Below are positions 1 to 5,987 of a DNA stretch of 9,922 nucleotides, piece by piece. The stretch lies in the NCBI GenBank assembly GCA_964608615.1, contig CAZSQG010000110.1, positions 1 through 9,922 on the forward strand. The letters are read 5' to 3'. The position numbers were made by a program, and so were the translations under genes. The stretch's first letter is position 1. Every line of letters starts with the position of its first letter. This DNA comes from CALEUX01 sp964608615. Its GTDB lineage: Bacteria > Bacteroidota > Bacteroidia > Bacteroidales > Marinilabiliaceae. The notes below the pieces were generated by a model that was not told the DNA's origin, ran no database searches, and was given only the letters and a program-made list of their open reading frames with translations.

Positions 1-56
1 TTAGATTATATAATTGATATGGAATTTGCTTTCTTTAAAAAATTATATAGTAATTC

Positions 57-84
57 TTGACAAAAGAATTTTCTTTGTTATAAT
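57..84 (+). promoter_or_regulatory. Promoter of the tRNA-Asn gene
   Basis: TTGACA at 57-62 and TATAAT at 79-84, separated by 16 bases, place a start site about five to eight bases before the mature tRNA 5' end at 97. The match to the classical sigma-70 consensus is perfect in both boxes. This differs from the TAnnTTTG boxes ahead of the protein genes in this window. A perfect match by chance is unlikely at this exact position, but the start site is inferred. Confidence 0.65.
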
Positions 85-96
85 AATATTTACCGT

Positions 97-172
97 TCCT
101 CAGTAGCTCAATCGGTGGAGCAATCGGCTGTTAACCGAGAGGTCGTAGGTTCAAGTCCTACCTGAGGAGCCA
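97..172 (+). tRNA. tRNA-Asn (anticodon GTT), CCA encoded
   Basis: A full cloverleaf can be folded by eye. The acceptor stem is TCCTCAG (97-103) with CTGAGGA (162-168). The D stem is GCTC (106-109) with GAGC (118-121). The anticodon loop CTGTTAA is at 128-134 with anticodon GTT at 130-132. The T stem is GTAGG (145-149) with CCTAC (157-161) around the loop TTCAAGT. The discriminator is G169 and the CCA end is encoded at 170-172. The anticodon stem has one end mismatch (A123-G139), which is tolerated. The product decodes AAC and AAU. The gene is a single unit with its own promoter and a terminator starting within a few bases of its 3' end. Confidence 0.97.
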
Positions 173-199
173 AAAAATCCCGGTAAGCCGGGTTTTTTT
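173..199 (+). terminator. Rho-independent terminator after tRNA-Asn (bidirectional)
   Basis: CCCGG (179-183) pairs with CCGGG (188-192) around a TAAG loop, followed by seven Ts (193-199). An A run (172-177) on the other side gives a U tract on the minus strand as well. It can therefore also stop transcripts arriving from the convergent glycosyltransferase gene. Confidence 0.85.
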
Positions 200-221
200 A
201 TTTATTCCAAATGCAAGTTCA

Positions 222-380
222 ATGTTTTATATATATATCCTATACTCCGAAACATTTGATAAATATTACGTTGGATACACTGATAATCCTAAAAAACGCT
301 TGATAGAGCATAATGAGATCTCGATAAATTCTTTTACATCAAGATATCGACAATGGTGTTTAGTTGGGCAATTTAATTAG
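222..380 (+). pseudogene. Truncated GIY-YIG endonuclease (UvrC-type N-terminal domain remnant)
   Basis: A 52-codon frame starts at ATG 222 and stops at TAG 378-380. The protein begins MFYIYILYSE and continues with KYYVGYTDNPKKRLIEHN. This is the start of a small GIY-YIG nuclease: the GIY strand appears as YIY, the YIG strand as YVG, then the conserved Arg of the KRLIEHN helix. The frame continues through SFTSRYR and ends shortly after, at WCLVGQFN. Complete members of this single-domain family are about 80-100 residues and carry an essential metal-binding Glu in a later helix; that part is absent. The stop lies inside the last codons of the convergent glycosyltransferase gene (four-base overlap), so the 3' third appears lost at a junction. 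The frame stays open upstream to base 135, through the terminator and the tRNA 3' half, with no other ATG. It is probably non-functional; a short expressed peptide cannot be excluded. Confidence 0.75.
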
Positions 381-1489
381 CCAAAAATAATCTTCCTGGT
401 TTTAATGGCATTTTCATCATCCAGAAATGGCATTAAAGGGGTAATTCTTTGTTCAGTATGATGTATAGTGTATGGTGTTGACATACACCTTTGAATTGTT
501 TTTTGCCATTCTTCTTTATTCTCTGCAATATGGCAAAGTTTCTCCAATCCAGTTTTTTCAACCATTTGAGGTGAGGCAATGCAATGTCGTCCGGTAAATA
601 ATGAAACCAGTAATTTGAGTCTAAGTCCGGTGGTTTGATTGGCCGGTAAAAGGATGGTTCCGGCATTACGTATGAGGTCTTCCATCTTATCAGCTTGCGG
701 ATTTTCAACCAGGGCGACCAGTGGTTGCTGAGCGGCAAGGTTTCGTAATCTTTGCAAAGGATTTTTCCCGGCAATGATTAACTTATAGGGTAGGTTTTTA
801 CAGATATCAAGCAGAAATTCAGCTGAACGATGGTTCTCAGGAACAGACAAGTCACCATGGTAGAGTAGGTAGTCGCCTTTACCGGTCAGAGAAGTAATAT
901 TATCATATCCATGAAAGGCAGGAACCAGGAGTGTATTATCATTGCTACTTTTTAAAGTATTTGCGTCCCCTGGTGAAATTGCCAGAATGCCTGTTGCCCG
1001 TGAAAGACGAGTGCCGAATTTTCTCAATTTCCAAGCTTCCAGATTAAAAAAAATCTTTTTATGAATGAGACCTTCAGCTCGAGCCAGTGAATGGTAATAA
1101 TCATGCTCAATATTATGAGTCCTTACCCACTGTTGCTTATGTTTAAGTAATGGATGGCCCAAATATAAAGTGGTATGTAATCCCTCAAAAAGAATAGGAT
1201 GACTATCTGCTGCCAACCTGGTTAGTAAACTACGACTCTCTCGGCTTTTAACAATAAACGGAACCAACGAAAGTTGATTAATGAAAGCTGGATTTCTCGG
1301 ATAGTAGTGAACTTCGGTACAGTATTTAAGGAGTTCTTCCGATTCAGTTCTGTTATACAAGAAGCAATGGAGGATGATTTTTACGCCAAGACGATGTAAT
1401 GCTTTTATTTTATAAAAAACATCCATGGCTCCACCATAATCAGGAGGCCATGGAACTGAAAAACTAACAATATGAAGAGTATTAGTCAT
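377..1489 (-). CDS. Glycosyltransferase, GT-B fold (GT4-like)
   Basis: This 370-residue protein probably transfers an activated sugar to a lipid-linked or surface glycan acceptor in the cytoplasm; donor and acceptor cannot be read from the sequence. The N-terminal Rossmann half begins LHIVSFSVPWPPDYGGAMDV (residues 5-24), with the Gly-Gly loop after the first strand typical of GT4-like enzymes. Residues 121-131 hold WVRTHNIEHDY, and 171-180 hold ISPGDANTLK at the domain junction. The C-terminal half opens with YLLYHGDLSVPENHRSAEFL (207-226), a usual donor-domain start. The classical EX7E motif is not intact: at 286-297 the sequence is TTGLRLKLLVSL. No signal peptide or membrane segment is evident. 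It is transcribed alone, divergent from the Nudix gene, and its stop overlaps the end of the GIY-YIG remnant. Family assignment is good; the specific role is unknown. Confidence 0.8.
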   Translation of the reverse strand: MTNTLHIVSFSVPWPPDYGGAMDVFYKIKALHRLGVKIILHCFLYNRTESEELLKYCTEVHYYPRNPAFINQLSLVPFIVKSRESRSLLTRLAADSHPILFEGLHTTLYLGHPLLKHKQQWVRTHNIEHDYYHSLARAEGLIHKKIFFNLEAWKLRKFGTRLSRATGILAISPGDANTLKSSNDNTLLVPAFHGYDNITSLTGKGDYLLYHGDLSVPENHRSAEFLLDICKNLPYKLIIAGKNPLQRLRNLAAQQPLVALVENPQADKMEDLIRNAGTILLPANQTTGLRLKLLVSLFTGRHCIASPQMVEKTGLEKLCHIAENKEEWQKTIQRCMSTPYTIHHTEQRITPLMPFLDDENAIKTRKIIFG

Positions 1490-1542
1490 TCTGAATTTCT
1501 TTATTGGCTAAAATAACCATTATGTTGGGTTTTTCAAAGTAT

Positions 1543-1550
1543 TATTTTTG
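1543..1550 (+). promoter_or_regulatory. Bacteroidota -7 box for the Nudix gene
   Basis: TATTTTTG matches TAnnTTTG exactly and ends 23 bases before the ATG at 1574. A TTG lies upstream at 1525-1527, with shorter spacing than the usual ~19-20 bases to the -33 element, so only the -7 box is convincing. The 84-base divergent gap must also carry the glycosyltransferase promoter, for which no clean box was found. Confidence 0.5.
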
Positions 1551-1573
1551 TACTTTAAACTAACAATAGAAAA

Positions 1574-1975
1574 ATGGATGTTACTTGTGCAATAATTGTT
1601 AAGGGTAAGATGGTTTTAATGGCTCGCAGGGCTATTGGACAAGACAGATCTGGACAATGGGAGTTTCCAGGAGGGAAGGTGCTTATGGGAGAAAAAAATG
1701 TTGATTGTATAAGAAGGGAGATTCGTGAAGAACTAAATATTGAAATTAAGGTGCTTTTTGAATATAAGTCGGTTGAATATGATTATCCCGACAAATCGAT
1801 CTTATTAACTCCGTTTGTTTGTGCTATAAGCAATGGAAAACCTCAACCTTTGGTTCACTCTGAACTAAAATGGATGTCAAGAGATGAACTTTTGGATTTG
1901 GATTTATGCAGTGCTGACAGGTTGTTGATAAATCTAAATTTGGATATACTGACCGATTTTTTGCAACAGCAGTAA
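1574..1975 (+). CDS. MutT-type Nudix hydrolase (nucleotide pyrophosphatase)
   Basis: This 133-residue protein belongs to the Nudix family and probably cleaves a nucleoside triphosphate or other NDP-X compound to the monophosphate. 8-oxo-dGTP sanitation is the likely role, given its resemblance to MutT. The Nudix box GX5EX7REUXEE is complete at residues 34-56: G34, E40, R48, E49, E52 and E53, the last Glu residues being the Mg2+ ligands. The Gly that usually closes the box is Asn55. The box is preceded by GQWEFPGGK (27-35), as in MutT. The C-terminal part has LKWMSRDELLDLDLCSADRL, like the WV-pro-EEL...ADxxI ending of MutT proteins. The ATG lies just downstream of a good -7 box and the length is normal, so the start looks right. 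It stands alone; the next gene is 249 bases away. The precise substrate is inferred. Confidence 0.88.
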   Translation: MDVTCAIIVKGKMVLMARRAIGQDRSGQWEFPGGKVLMGEKNVDCIRREIREELNIEIKVLFEYKSVEYDYPDKSILLTPFVCAISNGKPQPLVHSELKWMSRDELLDLDLCSADRLLINLNLDILTDFLQQQ

Positions 1976-2202
1976 TGAACATACAATAATAAATCAACTT
2001 GGTTTTCATTATAACACTATTTCTGGACTTTGATTTTGGATCTGAAACACTCAGGTGTTATTGTGATTGACTGATAGTAAGGGGTTGATATAAATTGAAA
2101 TCCGGAAAGTAATGTTTTACCAATCAAATAGGCAAATCCTGGCAAACGGATTTAATGTTTATTACAACAGAAAAAAGACTTTTCAGACGGTTTTGTTTTT
2201 AT

Positions 2203-2210
2203 TAAATTTG
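2203..2210 (+). promoter_or_regulatory. Bacteroidota -7 box for acyP
   Basis: TAAATTTG is an exact TAnnTTTG match, 14 bases before the ATG at 2225, followed by an A-rich leader. No clear TTTG -33 element is present at the expected distance. The 249-base gap before acyP (1976-2224) otherwise shows no gene; one short hairpin at 2046-2059 has no U tract. Confidence 0.5.
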
Positions 2211-2224
2211 AAATAAAAAATGGT

Positions 2225-2506
2225 ATGGAAAGGGTAAAGGTAATGGTTGACGGCAGGGTTCAGGGAGTGGGATATCGTTATTTTGTTCACCAACAGGCCA
2301 ATCGTCACCAGATAAACGGGTATGTGAAAAATATTCAGGGAGGCAGAGTGGAAATTGACGCTGAAGGAGAACCCGAAATGCTTAACAGATTCCTGAATCT
2401 TTGTTCAAACGGTCATTTAAATGCCAGGATTGACACTTTTCACAGGCAAGAGGTTGTACCTTTTGGGTATACCAGATTCCGGATTATGCATAGCGAAGAT
2501 TTTTAA
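2225..2506 (+). CDS. acyP: Acylphosphatase
   Basis: This small cytoplasmic enzyme hydrolyses acyl phosphates (for example acetyl phosphate or 1,3-bisphosphoglycerate) to a carboxylate and phosphate. The 93-residue chain carries both family signatures. VDGRVQGVGYRYF (8-20) contains the phosphate-binding loop and catalytic Arg18. GYVKNIQGGRVEIDAEG (32-48) contains the catalytic Asn36, which positions the attacking water. The remaining region, with alpha-helix 2 and the last strand (FGYTRFRIM), fits the alpha/beta sandwich fold. Length is typical. The start follows a -7 box and no better upstream start exists. The gene is monocistronic and convergent with typA, with a shared terminator between them. 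Its physiological substrate in bacteria remains uncertain. Confidence 0.95.
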   Translation: MERVKVMVDGRVQGVGYRYFVHQQANRHQINGYVKNIQGGRVEIDAEGEPEMLNRFLNLCSNGHLNARIDTFHRQEVVPFGYTRFRIMHSEDF

Positions 2507-2586
2507 GTAGCTAAGGCTATTCGGAATTTGTTAAGAATGGCATTTTATTAATTCAATCAGAGGGTTGTGCTTCTAATGAATTGGAT

Positions 2587-2623
2587 AAAAAAAGCAGGTG
2601 TCATAATTTGACCCTGCTTTTTT
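2587..2623. terminator. Bidirectional terminator between acyP and typA
   Basis: GCAGG (2594-2598) pairs with CCTGC (2613-2617). One bulged T leads to an inner stem GTCA (2600-2603) with TGAC (2609-2612) around a five-base loop. Seven As precede the stem and six Ts follow it, so the hairpin works as a rho-independent terminator on both strands for the two convergent genes. Confidence 0.85.
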
Positions 2624-2626
2624 ATC

Positions 2627-4432
2627 TTATTCTGTTTGCTTGGACGATCTTTTACGCTCGTGTTCCAAAAGCAATATCTTACGCAAGCGTATTGCTTTGG
2701 GAGTTACTTCAACATATTCATCGCCCTGGATGTACTCCAGCGCCTCCTCGAGACTAAACGTTATAGGAGTCACAATCCGAACCTTGTCATCCGAGCCAGA
2801 GGCTCGCATGTTAGTTAATTTTTTGCTTTTGGTAATATTAATTGTGATGTCGCCATCGCGGTTGTTTTCACCAATTACCTGACCCATGTATACTTCTTCC
2901 TGCGGAGATATAAAAAATTTACCGCGGTCTTGAAGTTTATCAATTGCATAAGCAAAGGATGTTCCTGATTCCATGCAAATGAGAGAACCATTTTGTCGTT
3001 TCTCAATATTTCCCTTCCAGGGTTGAAACTCAATAAAACGGTGAGCCATTATTGCTTCTCCGGCTGTTGCCGTAAGCATATTGTTGCGTAATCCAATAAT
3101 TCCGCGTGAAGGAATTAGAAACTCAAGATGAACACGATCTCCTTTGCGTTCCATTGATCGCAGCTCTCCTTTACGTTGAGTAACCATTTCAATGGCTTTG
3201 CCTGAATACTCATCAGGAAGGTCAATAGCTAATTCTTCAACAGGCTCATGTTTTTCTCCTAAAATTTCTTTTATGATAACACGTGGCTGACCAATCTGCA
3301 TTTCATAGCCTTCACGGCGCATGGTTTCAATAAGCACTGATAGGTGTAAAACACCGCGTCCGAAAACATTCCAGGCATCAGCTGCTGGCGTTTGTTCAAC
3401 CCTTAAGGCAAGGTTTTTCTCAAGTTCCTTATTGAGACGGTCCCTAATATGACGTGAGGTTACATATTTACCATCTTTACCAAAAAATGGAGAGTTATTG
3501 ATGGTAAACAACATGCTCATTGTTGGCTCATCAATGGCGATGGGGTCCAGTGGTTCCGGATTTTCAGGATCACAGATTGAATCACCAATATCAAAACGGT
3601 CAAGTCCGATGATAGCTACAATTTCACCATGAGAGGCTTCATTTACTTTAACTCGACCAAGACCAACAAAAACGTTAAGTTCTTTAATTCTTGTTTTATA
3701 AACATCTCCATTGCGGCTAACCAGAGCAATTTCCATTCCGGTTTTAATGGTGCCGCGATGAACTCTTCCAATGGCAATTCGACCAAGGTAATTAGAGTAT
3801 TCGAGCGATGTAATAAGCATTTGGGGTGTACCAAGATTCTCGTCAGGCTCAGGAATGTGTTCAATGATGGCATCCATCAGAGAGGTTATATCGTTGGTTC
3901 TATTTTGCCAGTTATCTGACATCCAGCCTTCTTTTGCAGAACCATAAACAGTTGCAAAATCAAGCTGTTTTTCGGTGGCATCCAAATTAAACATCAGGTC
4001 AAAAACACTCTCTTGTACCAATTCAGGGCGACAGTTGGGTTTATCTACCTTATTAATAACCACAATGGGTTTCAATCCTAATGCTAATGCTTTTTGAAGT
4101 ACAAAGCGGGTTTGGGGCATTGGTCCTTCAAAAGCGTCAACAAGGAGCAGAACGCCGTCAGCCATGTTCAGAACGCGCTCAACCTCGCCTCCAAAATCGG
4201 AGTGACCGGGGGTGTCGATGATGTTGATCTTATATCCCTTCCAAATAACAGAGACATTTTTGGATAAGATGGTGATACCTCTTTCCTTTTCCAAATCATT
4301 GCTGTCCATAATGAGTTCACCAATATATTGGTGGTCATTAAATAAATTACCAGCCACCAACATTTTATCAACTAATGTTGTTTTTCCATGGTCAACGTGG
4401 GCAATGATTGCTACATTCTTGATTTTTTGCAT
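2627..4432 (-). CDS. typA: Ribosome-associated GTPase TypA/BipA
   Basis: TypA (BipA) is a translational GTPase of the EF-G/LepA group that binds the ribosome and helps 50S assembly and growth under cold or other stress. All G motifs are present: G1 AHVDHGKTTL (11-20), G2 RGITI (51-55), G3 DTPGH (73-77), G4 NKVD (127-130) and G5 GSA (164-166). The G domain (about 1-200) is followed by the beta-barrel domain II (about 205-300), the EF-G III-like and V-like domains (about 305-480), and the BipA-specific C-terminal domain (about 480-601). The C-terminal half includes RRGEVLHLSVLIETMRREG-like and PSRGIIGLRN segments typical of TypA. It lacks the domain IV of EF-G, which separates it from FusA, and it is not LepA. 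At 601 residues the length is standard. It is transcribed alone from a -7 box close to the ATG. Confidence 0.98.
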   Translation of the reverse strand: MQKIKNVAIIAHVDHGKTTLVDKMLVAGNLFNDHQYIGELIMDSNDLEKERGITILSKNVSVIWKGYKINIIDTPGHSDFGGEVERVLNMADGVLLLVDAFEGPMPQTRFVLQKALALGLKPIVVINKVDKPNCRPELVQESVFDLMFNLDATEKQLDFATVYGSAKEGWMSDNWQNRTNDITSLMDAIIEHIPEPDENLGTPQMLITSLEYSNYLGRIAIGRVHRGTIKTGMEIALVSRNGDVYKTRIKELNVFVGLGRVKVNEASHGEIVAIIGLDRFDIGDSICDPENPEPLDPIAIDEPTMSMLFTINNSPFFGKDGKYVTSRHIRDRLNKELEKNLALRVEQTPAADAWNVFGRGVLHLSVLIETMRREGYEMQIGQPRVIIKEILGEKHEPVEELAIDLPDEYSGKAIEMVTQRKGELRSMERKGDRVHLEFLIPSRGIIGLRNNMLTATAGEAIMAHRFIEFQPWKGNIEKRQNGSLICMESGTSFAYAIDKLQDRGKFFISPQEEVYMGQVIGENNRDGDITINITKSKKLTNMRASGSDDKVRIVTPITFSLEEALEYIQGDEYVEVTPKAIRLRKILLLEHERKRSSKQTE

Positions 4433-4455
4433 ATAATGGTATCGAAATTGGGGTG

Positions 4456-4463
4456 CAAAATTA
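4456..4463 (-). promoter_or_regulatory. Bacteroidota -7 box for typA
   Basis: Read on the minus strand this is TAATTTTG, an exact TAnnTTTG match 23 bases before the typA ATG. This implies a short leader of roughly 15-20 bases. No clear -33 TTTG is seen at standard spacing. Confidence 0.5.
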
Positions 4464-4593
4464 GACTTTTTTAACCGATTCTTTGTTGTAGTTAAAGCTC
4501 CAAAACATTAATATTAAGCAAGTGGTTGTGTAATGTGAAGATATACAGGCGTATGCCAGAAGTTAAATTTTAATAAAAAATGAGTTAAGGGTA

Positions 4594-4634
4594 TGTATAA
4601 AATAAAACCGGAGCGAAATAATTCGCTCCGGTTT
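4594..4634 (-). terminator. Strong terminator downstream of ilvE
   Basis: A perfect 13-base-pair stem, 4605-4617 with 4622-4634, closes on a four-base ATAA loop. On the minus strand it is followed by a T-rich tail (TTTTATTTTATA into 4594). It lies 60 bases after the ilvE stop, in the right orientation to end that transcript before typA. The tail on the plus strand is not U-rich, so it is probably one-directional. Confidence 0.85.
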
Positions 4635-4693
4635 GTATAAAAAAATACTAATAGTCAGAAAAACAACAACCTATGATAAATCGTGTGGTTTGT

Positions 4694-5716
4694 CTACTCA
4701 AGAACAGTTATCCATCCATGCACATCGGGCTCTTCTCCATATTGAATTGCCCTGAGTTTATTATACAATTTTGTGGAGACTGGTCCGGGATTGCCGTCTT
4801 TGGTAAAATTGTATGACTTGTTATTGTCTAAGTCGTCAATACGGCCAACGGGACTGATAACAGCAGCTGTACCACATTGTCCAACTTCATCAAAAGTGTT
4901 TAGTTCCTCTAATGGAATTGGACGGCGCTCGGTCTTCATTCCAAAATCCTGTGCCAGTTGCAATAAACTTTTATTGGTGATAGATGGTAAAATGGAACGT
5001 GATTCAGGTGTGATATAACTATTGTTTTTTATGCCAAAGAAATTAGCCGGTCCACATTCGTCAATGAATTTTTTTTCACGGCTGTCTAAGTATAAAACGG
5101 CCGAATAACCTTTTTCTTTGGCTATTTTCCCGGCTTTAAGACTTGCTGCATAATTTCCGCCTACTTTAATATTTCCTGTGCCAAGTGGAGCGGCACGGTC
5201 GTACTCACGCAATATTGCTACATTGGTAAGTTTAAAACCTTCTTTAAAATAAGGACCCACAGGTGTTACAAAAATAATAAACAGGTATTCATCAGCTGGT
5301 GCTACGCCAACTTTTGGTCCGGTACCAATTAGTAAAGGGCGGATATAAAGTGAAGCGTCTGATCCAATAGGAGGTACGAACCTGCTATTAAGGCTGACAA
5401 CTTTTTTAACGGCAGATACGAAAATCTCTTCAGGTACAGGAGCCATTAATACTCCATTAGCTGAATCAATCATTCGGCGGGCATTTTCTTCAAGTCGAAA
5501 GATTCGGGTTTTCCCATCTTTACCCCTGAAAGCCTTTAATCCTTCGAAGGACTCCTGCCCATAGTGTAAGCAGGTGGCTGCCATGTGCATGTTAATAAAT
5601 TCGGAACTGCTAACTTCCAGTTCTCCCCATTTTCCGTTACGATAGTAACACCTTACATTGTAATCAGTCTTCAGATAATTAAAAGAAAGGTTTTTCCAAT
5701 CAATTTCGCTGGTCAT
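4694..5716 (-). CDS. ilvE: Branched-chain amino acid aminotransferase (group II)
   Basis: This PLP enzyme interconverts leucine, isoleucine and valine with their 2-oxo acids, using glutamate/2-oxoglutarate as the amino partner. It acts last in branched-chain biosynthesis and first in degradation. The 340-residue chain is a fold-type IV transaminase. HYGQESFEGLKAFRGKDGK (51-69) is the conserved N-terminal signature, and YIRPLLIGTG (124-133) belongs to the active site. The PLP-binding Lys184 lies in GNIKVGGNYAASLKAG (181-196). IDECGPANFFGI (218-229) holds the conserved Glu and the cofactor-phosphate region, and CGTAAVISPVG is the C-terminal signature. Length and motifs match the longer, mammalian-like group II enzymes. 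The gene is transcribed alone, with a strong terminator behind it. A TAATTTTA box (one base off the -7 consensus) sits at 5747-5754, flanked by an inverted repeat. Confidence 0.96.
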   Translation of the reverse strand: MTSEIDWKNLSFNYLKTDYNVRCYYRNGKWGELEVSSSEFINMHMAATCLHYGQESFEGLKAFRGKDGKTRIFRLEENARRMIDSANGVLMAPVPEEIFVSAVKKVVSLNSRFVPPIGSDASLYIRPLLIGTGPKVGVAPADEYLFIIFVTPVGPYFKEGFKLTNVAILREYDRAAPLGTGNIKVGGNYAASLKAGKIAKEKGYSAVLYLDSREKKFIDECGPANFFGIKNNSYITPESRSILPSITNKSLLQLAQDFGMKTERRPIPLEELNTFDEVGQCGTAAVISPVGRIDDLDNNKSYNFTKDGNPGPVSTKLYNKLRAIQYGEEPDVHGWITVLE

Positions 5717-5740
5717 ATTTAAGAAGTATTATGCTTTAAA

Positions 5741-5767
5741 AGAAAGTAAAATTAATAATAACTTTCT
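5741..5767 (-). promoter_or_regulatory. Inverted repeat around the presumed ilvE promoter
   Basis: AGAAAGT (5741-5747) and ACTTTCT (5761-5767) form a seven-base inverted repeat with a 13-base spacer. Inside, at 5747-5754 on the minus strand, is TAATTTTA, one base from TAnnTTTG, ending about 30 bases before the ilvE ATG. The arrangement would suit an operator over a promoter, but AT-rich DNA makes such repeats common and no regulator is known from the window. Confidence 0.3.
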
Positions 5768-5920
5768 AAAAATCCCATGATTGTTTTTAAAAGGTAGAGG
5801 AGAGAAAAAGTATAAAGACAAAAACAGGTTGTAAGAAATTAAAAATCAGCATGATGAAATGGTTAGTTTTTAGGGGAATTGAGATAGCCTGTTTTAAATA
5901 TCATTTGAGTATGAGATATA

Positions 5921-5949
5921 AGAGGGATTTAGTGTCAATAAATCCTTCT
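5921..5949 (-). terminator. Possible weak terminator downstream of the sensor kinase
   Basis: AGAGGGATTT (5921-5930) and AAATCCTTCT (5940-5949) are complementary except at one position and leave a nine-base loop. It lies about 40 bases after the kinase stop. The minus-strand tail (TATATCTCAT) is only moderately U-rich, so termination is uncertain. The remainder of the 271-base gap 5717-5987 shows no coding potential. Confidence 0.3.
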
Positions 5950-5987
5950 ATTGGTAAAATAATCTTATAACGAGGGCAGTAATCGAA

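Noticed and set aside
433..774. 113-codon minus-strand open frame within the glycosyltransferase gene
   Set aside because: It lies wholly inside the well-supported glycosyltransferase frame and shows no recognisable domain, so it is a shadow frame.
2046..2059. AACAC-TCAG-GTGTT hairpin after the Nudix gene
   Set aside because: The stem has only five pairs and no U tract follows, so it is not a convincing terminator.
1574..2506. Nudix and acylphosphatase genes as one operon
   Set aside because: They are 249 bases apart and acyP has its own -7 box, so they look like separate transcripts.
3629..3919. 96-codon plus-strand open frame opposite typA
   Set aside because: It is antisense to the conserved typA coding sequence, and its composition reflects typA codons read backwards.
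5821..5895. AAAACAGG and CCTGTTTT inverted pair
   Set aside because: Eight-base arms 59 bases apart in AT-rich DNA are expected by chance, and nothing else links them to a mobile element.
5717..5987. Possible small gene in the ilvE-kinase gap
   Set aside because: Reading the gap by eye I found no frame with a start, reasonable length and recognisable content.
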